A stretch of 64,000 nt of DNA, taken from the NCBI RefSeq assembly GCF_029846635.1, contig NZ_JARVTG010000002.1, positions 1,839,501 through 1,903,500 of the forward strand, in the 5' to 3' direction. A program made the translations under genes and the position numbers. Positions 34,096-42,909 of the stretch are shown piece by piece (position 1 is the stretch's first letter; each line of letters starts with the position of its first letter). The stretch is from Pokkaliibacter sp. MBI-7 (lineage in GTDB: Bacteria > Pseudomonadota > Gammaproteobacteria > Pseudomonadales > Balneatricaceae). Below the pieces are notes generated by a model, which worked only from the letters and a program-made list of their open reading frames with translations, had not been told where the DNA came from and did no database searches.

Positions 34096-35364
34096 ATGTT
34101 TAAGCCAACCCTTGCTGTACTGGCAGCAGGCATCACGGCACTGATGCCTGTCCATGGATTCGCAGCCCCACAGGCCAATGACGTATTAAAAACCTACGCA
34201 GATATTGCTCAGGCAGGTTACGAAGACAGCCTCCATACTGCTCAGGCCCTGCAGGTCAGCATCAGCAAACTAATTGGCGAACCAACCGACACCCATCTCA
34301 AAGCCGCACGCGATGCCTGGATTGCCGCTCGTGTACCCTATCAGCAGACAGAGGTATACCGTTTCGGTAACTCTCTAGTGGATGACTGGGAAGGCAGGGT
34401 CAACGCCTGGCCATTGGATGAAGGCCTGATCGACTATGTTGCCACGGACAGTTACGGTGCCGATTCCGATGAAAATCCACTCTACACGGCCAACGTTATC
34501 GCCAATGCGAAACTGCAACTCAACGGTGAAGAACTGGATGCCACAACTATCGATAAGGCACTGCTACAGAAGCTTCATGAAGCAGAAGAAGTAGAAGCTA
34601 ACGTCGCAACCGGCTACCACGCCATTGAATTCCTGCTGTGGGGGCAAGACCTCAACGGCACCAATCCCGGTGCAGGAAACCGCCCTGCCACCGACTTTGA
34701 CACCAAGAACTGCACCGGAGGCCATTGTGACCGCCGTGCGCAGTATCTGCAGGCGGCAACAGAGCTGCTGATTGATGATCTGCAGGACATGGCCAATAGC
34801 TGGAAAGCGGATGGCGATGCACGTAAGGCACTACTGGCCAAAGGTGACAAAGACGGTCTGGCAACCATTCTGACCGGCATGGGTTCCCTGTCTTACGGCG
34901 AACTGGCGGGAGAGCGTACCAAGCTGGGTCTGATGCTGCACGATCCTGAAGAAGAGCATGATTGCTTCTCCGACAACACCCACTGGTCACATTTCTATGA
35001 TGCCAAAGGCATTCAGAACGTTTATCTGGGCGAGTACACACGCGTCGATGGCAACACCGTCAAGGGCCCCAGCTTGTCTGATCTGATCAAAGCAGCTGAT
35101 CCCGCGCTGGATACTGAACTGCGCGGCAAGCTGGACACCACCCAGAACGCAGCACAGGCCATGGTGGACGCGGCAGGCAAAGGTCACACCTTTGACGTGC
35201 TGATTGCGGCCAACAATGACAGCGGTAATAAACTGGTACAGACATTCGTTGACGGACTGGTAGCGCAAACCCAGTCTCTGGAGAAAGCAGTAAAAATCGT
35301 TGGCTCCGGTGATATCAGCATTGAGGGTTCCGACAGCCTGGATAACCCCAGCGCCGTGCAGTAA
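34096..35364 (+). CDS. Imelysin family (M75) periplasmic iron-regulated protein, IrpA-like
   Basis: The 422-residue protein has a signal peptide cleaved near GFAA-PQAND. It is an imelysin/EfeO-like family member: the GxHxxE motif is GYHAIE at 173-178, followed by FLLWGQDLNG, and the two repeated four-helix-bundle halves are seen, with AWPLDEGLIDYV and ELAGERTKLGLML. Family members are surface or periplasmic proteins made under iron limitation and thought to bind metal; peptidase activity is doubtful. It heads a four-gene set with a Fur-like site in front, and a 9-bp hairpin follows it. Confidence 0.9.
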   Translation: MFKPTLAVLAAGITALMPVHGFAAPQANDVLKTYADIAQAGYEDSLHTAQALQVSISKLIGEPTDTHLKAARDAWIAARVPYQQTEVYRFGNSLVDDWEGRVNAWPLDEGLIDYVATDSYGADSDENPLYTANVIANAKLQLNGEELDATTIDKALLQKLHEAEEVEANVATGYHAIEFLLWGQDLNGTNPGAGNRPATDFDTKNCTGGHCDRRAQYLQAATELLIDDLQDMANSWKADGDARKALLAKGDKDGLATILTGMGSLSYGELAGERTKLGLMLHDPEEEHDCFSDNTHWSHFYDAKGIQNVYLGEYTRVDGNTVKGPSLSDLIKAADPALDTELRGKLDTTQNAAQAMVDAAGKGHTFDVLIAANNDSGNKLVQTFVDGLVAQTQSLEKAVKIVGSGDISIEGSDSLDNPSAVQ

Positions 35365-35378
35365 CCCACCATATCACT

Positions 35379-35404
35379 TGGCCCCAGCGATACCTCTGGG
35401 GCCA
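35379..35404 (+). terminator. Intercistronic hairpin in the imelysin locus
   Basis: TGGCCCCAG (35379-35387) and CTGGGGCCA (35396-35404) form a perfect 9-bp stem with an 8-base loop, 15 bases after the first imelysin gene. Lack of a T-run suggests a processing or partial-termination site that favours the first gene. Confidence 0.45.
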
Positions 35405-35430
35405 CTTGCTGTGTGCCGGACGCCAACGAC

Positions 35431-36939
35431 ATGAGCTTTTCCTTTCTCCCCCCGCTGTTCGGGGTTTCTGTGCTGATTCAGAACATTGGTAGGGCCAGTA
35501 TTGCTTTACTGTGTATTGCAGTACAACTCAGCTCAGTACGTGCCGCCCCTGTGGATGCTCCGCTGCCTGACCATCCGCTTTACCAGCAGGGCGAAGAAAT
35601 GCCCGGTGGCACTGCCAGCCACCTTAGCGCACTGAGTCGCGATAGTTTTTCCCACCCTGTGACAACACTCACCCTGGCGCAGCGACTCGATTTTCGCCTC
35701 GGCGATGCGTTGTTCCGCAAACTGTGGGTTGCGGCCCCCTCGTCGACTACGGCCAGTGATGGCTTGGGACCTTTGTTCAATGCCCGCTCCTGCCAGAGCT
35801 GTCATGTGCGAGATGGCCGTGGCCATCCACCCGTAGCAAACGAGCAGCCCACGGCCCTGTTCCTGCGCCTGAGCATTCCCCCCACACAGTCCCAACAACA
35901 GCAGATGTACTCCGGCCATCTGGCCAGTATTCCTGACCCTGTCTACGGTAGCCAGCTACAGAACTTCAGCGTGCAGAACGTACCTGCCGAGGGCAAGGTG
36001 CGCATTCAGCATGAGGAAATTACCGTCACCCTGGCAGGCAATGAGCAGGTGGTATTGCTCAAGCCTGTCTACCGGATCGATACACTGGGTTATGGCCCCA
36101 TGCATCCGCAGTTGCGTCTGTCACCAAGGGTAGCACCGCCGATGCTCGGTCTGGGATTGCTGGAAGCCATCCCTGCGGAGCAGATCCTGGCCCGAGAAGA
36201 TCCTGAAGATAACAATAACGACGGAATATCAGGGCGAGCCCAGTGGGTATGGAGCAGAGCAGAACAACGTCTGATGCTTGGCCGCTTTGGTTGGAAAGCA
36301 GGCAATGCCACCCTGACAGATCAGAACAACAGTGCCTTAGCCAATGATATAGGCATTGGCAACCCGCTATTCTCCAGCGCTTATGGCGACTGCACTGTAG
36401 CCCAGCCAGCGTGTCTGACAGCACACAACGGCAATACCCCCGCACAGGAAAACCTCGAAGCCGCTTCAACCATGACGGATTTGCTCCTGTTCTATGCCAG
36501 ACACCTTGGCGTCCCGGCACGGCAGGATGCGCGCAATGAAGAAGTACTGGCAGGCAAGCAACAATTCAATCAGGCAGGATGCGCCCAATGCCATACCCCG
36601 ACGTACACCACCTCGACTGACACAACGCCAGCCCTTGCCCAGCAAACCATCTGGCCTTACAGCGACCTGCTATTGCACGATATGGGGCCAGGACTGGCCG
36701 ATGAGCACGAGGAATATCGCGCAGCAGGTCATGAGTGGCGCACAGCACCGCTATGGGGGCTGGGCCACACCCGCCGCATCAACCCCAAGGCAGGCTACCT
36801 GCATGATGGCCGTGCTCGCACCGTGCTGGAAGCCATTCTCTGGCACGGTGGTGAAGCCGAAGTCGCCAGAAACCATGTGGCTCAGCGTATGACGCCGACA
36901 CAAAGACAACAGTTACTGACCTTTCTGGAATCGCTCTGA
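35431..36939 (+). CDS. Di-haem cytochrome c family protein (DUF1111/DHOR)
   Basis: The 502-residue exported protein has a signal peptide (cleaved near SSVRA-AP) and two c-type haem sites: CQSCH at about 121-125 and CAQCH at about 384-388. FGWKAGNATL, TDLLLFYARHLGVPARQ and the final YLHDGRARTVLEAILWHGGEA are signatures of DUF1111, a group distantly related to MauG and di-haem peroxidases. DNNNDG (about 260-265) looks like a calcium loop. A GTG at 35413 could extend the start by six residues. It probably acts in periplasmic electron transfer for metal handling; the reaction is not known. Confidence 0.88.
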   Translation: MSFSFLPPLFGVSVLIQNIGRASIALLCIAVQLSSVRAAPVDAPLPDHPLYQQGEEMPGGTASHLSALSRDSFSHPVTTLTLAQRLDFRLGDALFRKLWVAAPSSTTASDGLGPLFNARSCQSCHVRDGRGHPPVANEQPTALFLRLSIPPTQSQQQQMYSGHLASIPDPVYGSQLQNFSVQNVPAEGKVRIQHEEITVTLAGNEQVVLLKPVYRIDTLGYGPMHPQLRLSPRVAPPMLGLGLLEAIPAEQILAREDPEDNNNDGISGRAQWVWSRAEQRLMLGRFGWKAGNATLTDQNNSALANDIGIGNPLFSSAYGDCTVAQPACLTAHNGNTPAQENLEAASTMTDLLLFYARHLGVPARQDARNEEVLAGKQQFNQAGCAQCHTPTYTTSTDTTPALAQQTIWPYSDLLLHDMGPGLADEHEEYRAAGHEWRTAPLWGLGHTRRINPKAGYLHDGRARTVLEAILWHGGEAEVARNHVAQRMTPTQRQQLLTFLESL

Positions 36940-38036
36940 TGACGTCACTTCTATCAGCCCTTCATTCAGGCCTGACGCCTATCCTGAAAAGACCTCGCCA
37001 AGCCCTGACGGGCTTATGCCTGCTGTCAATGGCGAACGTCACCTGGGCAGTGCCGGCACCTGAACTGGAGCGACAACTGGCCATGGATATCGGCCACAAG
37101 CTTATCCAGCCTGCGTACCAGCAGCTGGCTGAAACCACTGACCGCTTGAGCCATGACACAGAAGCTTACTGCCAGACGACAGGCAGCTCCCTTGAAGCGG
37201 TGCAACAAAGCTATCGAGACAGTCTGAATGCCTGGATGCGGGTGCAGGCCATCAACTGGGGGCCTGCGGAAAAGCACAACCGCAATCCCTCCATGTACTT
37301 CTGGCCGGACAAAAAGAATATCAGCTCACGCCAGCTCAATACCCTGATCAACAATGCTGACCCTGCAGTACTGGATCCGGCTGCCTTCAACCAGGCCAGT
37401 ATTGCTGTCAGTGGTCTGAGTGCCACAGAACGCCTGCTCTTTGACTCGCCGCCTCCGCAGCCCAAAAGCTATAGCTGTCAGTTACTCAGCGCGATCTCTG
37501 CCAATACGGCGCGTATCAGTCAGCAGCTGGCAGCAGAGTGGCCCACCTATGTGCAGCAATGGCAAACCGACAGCGACCCTTTAAAGGGCATTCGCCTGCT
37601 GCTGAAAAGCATGGATGAAATCGCCCAGATCATCAGCCAGCAAAAAATTGCCATGCCCATGGGCAGTGAACTGAGCAAAGCCCGCGTCAGCCGTGCCGAG
37701 TCTTACCGCAGTGCCAGTTCGCTTGCCAACATCCGCGCCAACTGGGCTTTTATCTCCAGCCTGTTGCAAGGCAACAGTGATCAGCCCGGATTACTCAAAC
37801 TGATCAGCAGAGAAAATGATGAGCTTGCAGAAACCCTGCGCGGGCTGATCTTTACCACTGATCATCTGCTTAAGGCCATGGACTTCACGCTGGAGCACGC
37901 CATCAGCGATCCTGAACAGCGCGGCAAACTGATGATGCTGCAGGCCAATATCGACACCATGCAAAGTCTGTTATCCACTGATGTCAGTGGCACGCTGGGT
38001 ATCATTCTTGGCTTCAACAGCCGAGATGGCGACTGA
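36939..38036 (+). CDS. Second imelysin-family protein, lacking the GxHxxE motif
   Basis: This 365-residue exported protein starts within the stop codon of the di-haem gene (TGATG overlap). It has a signal peptide ending near TWAVPAP. The imelysin-like pattern is seen in AWMRVQAINWGPAE and GLSATERLLFDSP, where GxHxxE would be expected; the His is missing (SGLSATE, about residue 150). The chain is about 55 residues shorter than the first imelysin. It therefore seems a diverged partner within the same complex or pathway, not a copy with the same metal site. Confidence 0.82.
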   Translation: MTSLLSALHSGLTPILKRPRQALTGLCLLSMANVTWAVPAPELERQLAMDIGHKLIQPAYQQLAETTDRLSHDTEAYCQTTGSSLEAVQQSYRDSLNAWMRVQAINWGPAEKHNRNPSMYFWPDKKNISSRQLNTLINNADPAVLDPAAFNQASIAVSGLSATERLLFDSPPPQPKSYSCQLLSAISANTARISQQLAAEWPTYVQQWQTDSDPLKGIRLLLKSMDEIAQIISQQKIAMPMGSELSKARVSRAESYRSASSLANIRANWAFISSLLQGNSDQPGLLKLISRENDELAETLRGLIFTTDHLLKAMDFTLEHAISDPEQRGKLMMLQANIDTMQSLLSTDVSGTLGIILGFNSRDGD

Positions 38037-38057
38037 CTGGCCACCGGAGAAAAAACG

Positions 38058-39215
38058 ATGCCTGACTATTGTATTTCCCGCCGCCAGTTACTGCAGCTGG
38101 CACTGACAGCCACGTTGTCCGGCCCCGCAAAAGTGCTGGCGGATACCACGGATGGCCAAGGCCTGATTCTGTCAGCCTTTGATGATCAGCATGGCCAACA
38201 TTTTTTTGGTGGCTTTGATGAGCTGGGCAGCCAGCGCTTTGCGGTTCCCCTGCCCGGGCGTGCTCACGGTATCGCCATCCATCCCTCAGGCAGCGTGTGC
38301 GCCGTCATCGCCCGTCGTGCGGGCACCTTCTTATCCATAGTGAGCCTGCCGGAGGGCAGGCATCTGCAGACTCTGAACAATCCTGCACAAAGACGCTTTT
38401 ATGGTCATGCCGCCTTTAGCCCTGATGGCCAGCGCCTGTTCACCAGTGAAAATGACTACGAACATCAGCGGGGAGTGATTGGCGTCTGGCAGTGGGATGG
38501 TCAGCAGCTGCGACGCACTGATGAATGGCTGTCCGGTGGCGAAGGCCCTCATGAGGTGATCATGCATCCTGACGGCCAGCTACTGGTTGCCAATGGAGGG
38601 GTAATTACCCACCCTGACACAGGCCGCGATATGCTCAACCTCGACACCATGCATCCCAACCTCAGTTTTATTGATATTCAGACCGGCCAGGTCAGCCGCC
38701 AGCTGAACCTGCCCTCAGCACTGCAGCGCCTCAGTATTCGCCATCTGTCAGTCAGCTCATCAGGCGTGATTGCCTGTGCATTACAGTATGCCGGTGGCGT
38801 TACCTTACCCGACAGCGCCAGCAAAGTGGTGCCATTACTGGCATTACTGCGTCCCCATGACGATCACTTGCAGCTTGTTCACCTACCCGAAGGGCCGGAG
38901 TTTCATCACAACTATATAGGTAGCGTCTGCTGGGACAGCGAAGGTCGGTGGCTGGCACTGACGGCGCCACAGGGAAGCCGGGCCTACTTTTTCAATGCGC
39001 TGCCGCTGGCGGAAAACTCAGCAGGCCGCTGGGGACCAGGCATCACTTATTCCGATACCTGCGGGATCACTCAGGACAGTGTAGCTGGCAGTTTTATCAT
39101 CAGTTCAGGCTCGGGCGGCGTCATCAGTTACAGCCCGATAGATGGCGACTGGCAACCGATGCCAGACCGCTTTGCCCGCCGTCAGCGCTGGGACAATCAT
39201 ATGGCAAGAGCGTAG
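38058..39215 (+). CDS. Tat-exported DUF1513 beta-propeller-like protein
   Basis: The 385-residue protein begins with a twin-arginine signal (SRRQLLQLALTATLSG), so it is exported folded. The mature part has repeated WD-like strands (GIAIHPSGSVCAVIARR, GHAAFSPDGQRLFTSEND, GPHEVIMHPDGQLLVANGG), which identify DUF1513, a seven-bladed propeller-type family. Its function is not known, but DUF1513 genes commonly follow imelysin and DUF1111 genes, as here. It is the last gene of the probable iron-responsive operon. Confidence 0.87.
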   Translation: MPDYCISRRQLLQLALTATLSGPAKVLADTTDGQGLILSAFDDQHGQHFFGGFDELGSQRFAVPLPGRAHGIAIHPSGSVCAVIARRAGTFLSIVSLPEGRHLQTLNNPAQRRFYGHAAFSPDGQRLFTSENDYEHQRGVIGVWQWDGQQLRRTDEWLSGGEGPHEVIMHPDGQLLVANGGVITHPDTGRDMLNLDTMHPNLSFIDIQTGQVSRQLNLPSALQRLSIRHLSVSSSGVIACALQYAGGVTLPDSASKVVPLLALLRPHDDHLQLVHLPEGPEFHHNYIGSVCWDSEGRWLALTAPQGSRAYFFNALPLAENSAGRWGPGITYSDTCGITQDSVAGSFIISSGSGGVISYSPIDGDWQPMPDRFARRQRWDNHMARA

Positions 39216-39301
39216 GTTCACCTTATAAAGCTTGTAGGGTTGGCCCTGTCTGACTTGGGTTAGAGTGCACTGCCTCCATGCGAGAAGGAGTACGTTAACA
39301 G

Positions 39302-40567
39302 CTATTGGCCGACGATCTTTTTCTGCGTGCTTTCCTGCTGCTCCAGCAATGCCTCGTAGCGTTTGTCAGTCAAGGTTTTCAGGAAGGCAACCAGCGCATC
39401 CACCCGACGGTTATCCAGCGCAGGTCCACTTTCCAGCTCTTTGAGTGAGAGATTCTCCGTTACTTCAGGTGGGCCCCAGGACAGACCGGTTTCAGGGTTG
39501 ATCTGACTCCTGGCACTTTTGCTGTTGTATTTGTTGTAGAACAGGATCACCGTGCGCAAATCCTGAAAAACCCCGTTATGCATATAGGGGCCCGTCACCG
39601 CGACATTACGCAAGGTTGGCACTTTGAACTTGCCACGTTGCGCCGGATCATCAACCTGAGGATTATCGAGCAGACCCTGATCGACAAACTGATCTCCCAG
39701 ACCATTCATCGCACGGACTCGCTCATTTTTAGGCACACCAATGTTGTGGTACTGGTAGTTGCTGAAGGTCTCCTGCTCTGCCAGCGCCGAGCTGCGCAGC
39801 TGATGACACTGATTGCAGTTGGTGAACTGCTGGGAGAAAAACAAAGTACGGCCCAGCTCTTCCTGCGCGGTCATCTGATATTCACCACGCAGATAACGGT
39901 CGTATTTAGAGTCAAATGGCGCCATAAAGGCGCTCTGCTCAAAAGCTTCGATGCTTTGCGTCATGGCGTTATAGCCGACCTTCGCATCGGATGCGGCCTG
40001 CTTGCCAAAGAGGCTTTCCAGTTTGCGGACGTAGATGGGGTTCTCCAGCAGCCGTTGCCAGACACTGGCCTTGTCAGGCATGGCCATTTCAATCGGGTTG
40101 AGGGGAGGACCGCCCGCCTGCTCAGCCAGGGTGGCAGCACGTCCATCCCAGAACTGCCCGCCTACATAACGCCCCTGTTCATCCTTGTGGAAAGGAGGGC
40201 TGAAGCTGGCATAAGTCACGGTCGGGGCATTACGATCCCCCAGAGAATGTTTGTCATCGCCTAGTGACACCGCGCGATGGGTACCATTATCAACATGGTC
40301 AATAAAGGCCTGCGCCGGGTTGTGGCAACCAGAGCAGGCCATGCCACGGGTAAGGGACAGGCTGGGATCAAAGAACAGCATCCGGCCGAACTTTTCCAGT
40401 TCCAGCTGTTCGGCGGCTGAACGTTGAGGCGATGCAGATGAGGACGGTTGTGTAGCAGACGACAGCGCATCCGCCTGACTTACACCATGCGCCATAGAAA
40501 ACCACACACCAGCCAGAACCACCCAGCGCCATTGCATCTGCATACCCAACCTTTGCCAGCCTGACAT
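39302..40567 (-). CDS. Di-haem cytochrome c peroxidase / MauG-family protein
   Basis: This 421-residue exported protein has two c-type haem sites, CSGCH (about 78-82) and CNQCH (about 251-255), and the peroxidase signatures GRMLFFDPSLS, FWDGRAATLAEQA, KFKVPTLRNVAVTGPYMHNG. The N-terminus has a signal helix; Met at 40567, 40543 or 40537 could be the start. Family members reduce H2O2 with cytochrome c or modify partner proteins. It converges on the imelysin operon. Its own upstream region has TTGACA and a Fur-like dyad, which suggests it belongs to the same regulon. Confidence 0.9.
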   Translation of the reverse strand: MSGWQRLGMQMQWRWVVLAGVWFSMAHGVSQADALSSATQPSSSASPQRSAAEQLELEKFGRMLFFDPSLSLTRGMACSGCHNPAQAFIDHVDNGTHRAVSLGDDKHSLGDRNAPTVTYASFSPPFHKDEQGRYVGGQFWDGRAATLAEQAGGPPLNPIEMAMPDKASVWQRLLENPIYVRKLESLFGKQAASDAKVGYNAMTQSIEAFEQSAFMAPFDSKYDRYLRGEYQMTAQEELGRTLFFSQQFTNCNQCHQLRSSALAEQETFSNYQYHNIGVPKNERVRAMNGLGDQFVDQGLLDNPQVDDPAQRGKFKVPTLRNVAVTGPYMHNGVFQDLRTVILFYNKYNSKSARSQINPETGLSWGPPEVTENLSLKELESGPALDNRRVDALVAFLKTLTDKRYEALLEQQESTQKKIVGQ

Positions 40568-40589
40568 CAGTCAGGCACTAAAACCGCGA

Positions 40590-40621
40590 TTGATAGTTAT
40601 TTCTATTCAATACTTTGTCAA
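40590..40621 (-). promoter_or_regulatory. Putative promoter with Fur-like dyad, di-haem peroxidase gene
   Basis: On the - strand a perfect TTGACA (40616-40621) precedes the gene. TTGATAG (40590-40596) and CTATTCAA (40603-40610) make an imperfect dyad between it and the gene that matches the Fur 7-1-7 pattern at about 10 of 14 bases. The -10 box is weak. Confidence 0.45.
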
Positions 40622-40717
40622 TCTGTAACCTTTACCCGGGCAGAAACCAGAACGTATCAGAAGCGGGCACAACGGTGTTACCCGATAAAATATTGACCGG
40701 GCGGTTTACTACTGCAC

Positions 40718-40746
40718 TGGTCAATTGCGACCGAGTTCTTTATATT
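40718..40746 (+). promoter_or_regulatory. Promoter of yhhQ
   Basis: TGGTCA (40718-40723), a 17-base spacer and TATATT (40741-40746, five of six matches). Transcription would begin near 40753, just at the 5' edge of the riboswitch aptamer. Confidence 0.55.
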
Positions 40747-40754
40747 AGGCGCCT

Positions 40755-40786
40755 CCGGGTTCCCTCACCCCGGCACCAAAAAGGAG
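40755..40786 (+). promoter_or_regulatory. Probable class I preQ1 riboswitch controlling yhhQ translation
   Basis: The leader matches the preQ1-I fold: P1 is CCGGG (40755-40759) with CCCGG (40769-40773), the loop is TTCCCTCAC (40760-40768), and the A-rich tail CACCAAAAAGGAG (40774-40786) ends in the Shine-Dalgarno GGAG six bases before the ATG. TTCC or CCT of the loop can pair with GGAG/AGG of the tail, giving the P2 pseudoknot that hides the ribosome site when preQ1 binds. The gene behind it, a queuosine-precursor transporter, fits this family of switches. Confidence 0.78.
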
Positions 40787-40792
40787 ACAAGC

Positions 40793-41485
40793 ATGACCTC
40801 TTCCACGCCCAATGTGGCGACACCTGCTATTGCACGTATTGCCAGCCGTACTCTGGCCTGGCTGACCCTGTTTCACATCACAGTGATCGCTGCGTCCAAC
40901 TATCTGGTTCAGCTACCGGTGAGCCTGTTCGGTTTTCATACGACTTGGGGTGCTTTTACTTTCCCTCTGATTTTTGTTGCCACCGACCTGACGGTACGTA
41001 TTCTGGGCGCCGAGCGGGCACGAAGGGTCATCTTCCTGGTGATGTTTCCCGCACTGTTGCTGTCATACCTGATTTCAGTAGCGTTCTATCAGGGGCAGGT
41101 ACAGCCGCTGGATAGTCTCTTTACCTTCAACAGCTTTGTTGCCCGCATCGCCATGGCCAGCTTTATGGCCTATCTGCTGGGGCAGCTGCTTGATATTCAG
41201 GTCTTCAATCGTCTGCGCAAGCTTCCCATCTGGTGGGCAGCCCCTCTGGCCTCAACCGTCATCGGTAACCTGCTTGATACCATCAGCTTCTTCTCCCTGG
41301 CCTTCTATCACTCCAGTGATGAATTCATGGCCAGTCACTGGGTCGAAATCGCCTGGGTCGACTACAGCTTTAAACTACTGATGAGTCTGGTCTTTACGCT
41401 GCCGCTTTATGGCATACTGTTGGGCCGTATTCAGCGTTGGCTGACTCACAATCCTCAATACCGTGCCCTGATACTAAATACATGA
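40793..41485 (+). CDS. yhhQ: Queuosine precursor transporter, YhhQ/VUT family
   Basis: The 230-residue membrane protein has six helices and the family marks TWGAFTFPLIFVATDLTVRILG (about 51-72), ASTVIGNLLDTISFFSLAFY (about 153-172) and WVDYSFKLLMSLVFTLPLYGIL (about 194-215). In E. coli YhhQ imports preQ0 and preQ1, the deazaguanine precursors of queuosine. The preQ1 riboswitch in the leader supports that role. The next gene overlaps its stop (ATGA), so the two are translationally coupled. Confidence 0.93.
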   Translation: MTSSTPNVATPAIARIASRTLAWLTLFHITVIAASNYLVQLPVSLFGFHTTWGAFTFPLIFVATDLTVRILGAERARRVIFLVMFPALLLSYLISVAFYQGQVQPLDSLFTFNSFVARIAMASFMAYLLGQLLDIQVFNRLRKLPIWWAAPLASTVIGNLLDTISFFSLAFYHSSDEFMASHWVEIAWVDYSFKLLMSLVFTLPLYGILLGRIQRWLTHNPQYRALILNT

Positions 41486-42738
41486 TGAAATCACGTCCGC
41501 GTCGTTCCCGCCCCTCCGCTGTCTCACCTGCTGCTCGCCAGCTGCAACAAGGCCTGCGGGTACTGAGCCAGATACTCCACCATCAGGTGCCTGCCGACGC
41601 GGCATTGAGCCAGCACTTCCATAAGGAGCAAAGTGACGCTCATAGCCGTAACTGGTGCATTGAGCACATCTACGGCTTTTTGCGCGAAGGCCAGGGCATC
41701 GACCTGTTACAGCGCCACCCTGCCCTCCTGAAAACGCTGTGGGTCCATTACCTGCTGCGTCATCAGCAGATCAGCGAAGGCCTGCATCGCCATCAGGTCG
41801 ACGAAGAGTTCAAGGACACGGTTATTCCCGCAGGCAGCCTGCCAGCCTGGCTGGAGATGCAGGTGGAAGAGCAATATGACGATGGTGCCGAAAACCTGAT
41901 CAAAGCCTCTACCCGTGCGGCCGAGATGGATCTGCGTGTCAATGCGGCCAAAGGCGTCAGCCGTGAAGCCGTGCTCAAACAGCTTGAGCTGCAACATATT
42001 CTGGCAGCACCGACCCCCTGGTCACCATGGGGAATCCGTCTGAACAAGCATCTGCCAATCAACCGCAATGCGCTGTTCGAGAACGGCACGCTGGAAGTGC
42101 AGGACGAAGGCAGTCAGGTCGTCGCCTTGCTCGCCAACGCTCAGAGTGGCCAGACAGTGATTGATTTCTGCGCGGGCGCCGGTGGCAAAACGCTGGTGCT
42201 GGGTAGCCAGATGCAGTCACGTGGCCGACTGGTTGCCATGGATGTGAACGAACGCCGCCTCAACAATCTGCGTCCTCGACTCAAGCGTGCAGGTCTGGAC
42301 AATGTGCAAACTGTGCTGCTGAAAGATGAACAGGATCCTTACCTGTCTCGCTGGCAGGCAAAAGCAGATCTGTTGCTGATCGATGCTCCCTGTTCTGGAA
42401 CAGGCACCCTGCGCCGCAATCCAGATCTCAAATGGCGATTGACACCAGAGAGCCTGGAACGCCTGCAGGCGACCCAGCAACGCATTCTGGCAGCGGCCAG
42501 CCAGTTAGTGAAAAGCGGTGGTGAAATGGTTTATGCCACCTGCAGTCTGCTGGCCAGTGAAAACCAACAACAAGTACAAGCGTTTATTGATGCTCATCCC
42601 GAGTTCAGTCTGGTACCTGTGCAGTCCCGTCTGCAGCAACTGGGTATCAAACTGAAGACAACCAGCCCCTGGCTGCAGCTGCTGCCAAGCCAGCACGGCT
42701 GTGACGGGTTGTTTGTGGCCATCCTGCGCAAAAACTGA
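41482..42738 (+). CDS. RsmB/NOP-family RNA cytosine-C5 methyltransferase
   Basis: The 418-residue protein begins with ATG 41482 (or 41485) overlapping the yhhQ stop. The C-terminal SAM-dependent domain has DFCAGAGGKTLVLG (about 230), VAMDVNERRLNNL, DAPCSGTGTLRRNPDLKW with one conserved Cys, and YATCSLL with the catalytic Cys (about 355). The N-terminal part (about 1-150) is helical, and could be a NusB-like domain as in RsmB, although it is not an obvious match. The target is probably rRNA or tRNA. It is coupled to yhhQ, and a strong terminator follows. Confidence 0.85.
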   Translation: MMKSRPRRSRPSAVSPAARQLQQGLRVLSQILHHQVPADAALSQHFHKEQSDAHSRNWCIEHIYGFLREGQGIDLLQRHPALLKTLWVHYLLRHQQISEGLHRHQVDEEFKDTVIPAGSLPAWLEMQVEEQYDDGAENLIKASTRAAEMDLRVNAAKGVSREAVLKQLELQHILAAPTPWSPWGIRLNKHLPINRNALFENGTLEVQDEGSQVVALLANAQSGQTVIDFCAGAGGKTLVLGSQMQSRGRLVAMDVNERRLNNLRPRLKRAGLDNVQTVLLKDEQDPYLSRWQAKADLLLIDAPCSGTGTLRRNPDLKWRLTPESLERLQATQQRILAAASQLVKSGGEMVYATCSLLASENQQQVQAFIDAHPEFSLVPVQSRLQQLGIKLKTTSPWLQLLPSQHGCDGLFVAILRKN

Positions 42739-42785
42739 CAGTCAGTACCTTTCCTCAAACGCTTTAACAGGTGCAAGGGAAGATA

Positions 42786-42821
42786 AAAAAGGGGCTGCAG
42801 AATCAACTGCAGCCCCTTTTT
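42786..42821 (+). terminator. Terminator between the methyltransferase and fumarase genes
   Basis: A perfect 15-bp stem (AAAAAGGGGCTGCAG / CTGCAGCCCCTTTTT) with a 6-base loop; T-runs on both strands permit use by both convergent genes. Confidence 0.92.
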
Positions 42822-42909
42822 ACTGTTCAGGCTATGCCCCTTTGGCAACTGTGTTTGGCAGCATCAAAGGAGAACAGACCACCCGCAAGGGAGGCCTGTT
42901 ACCAGCAGA

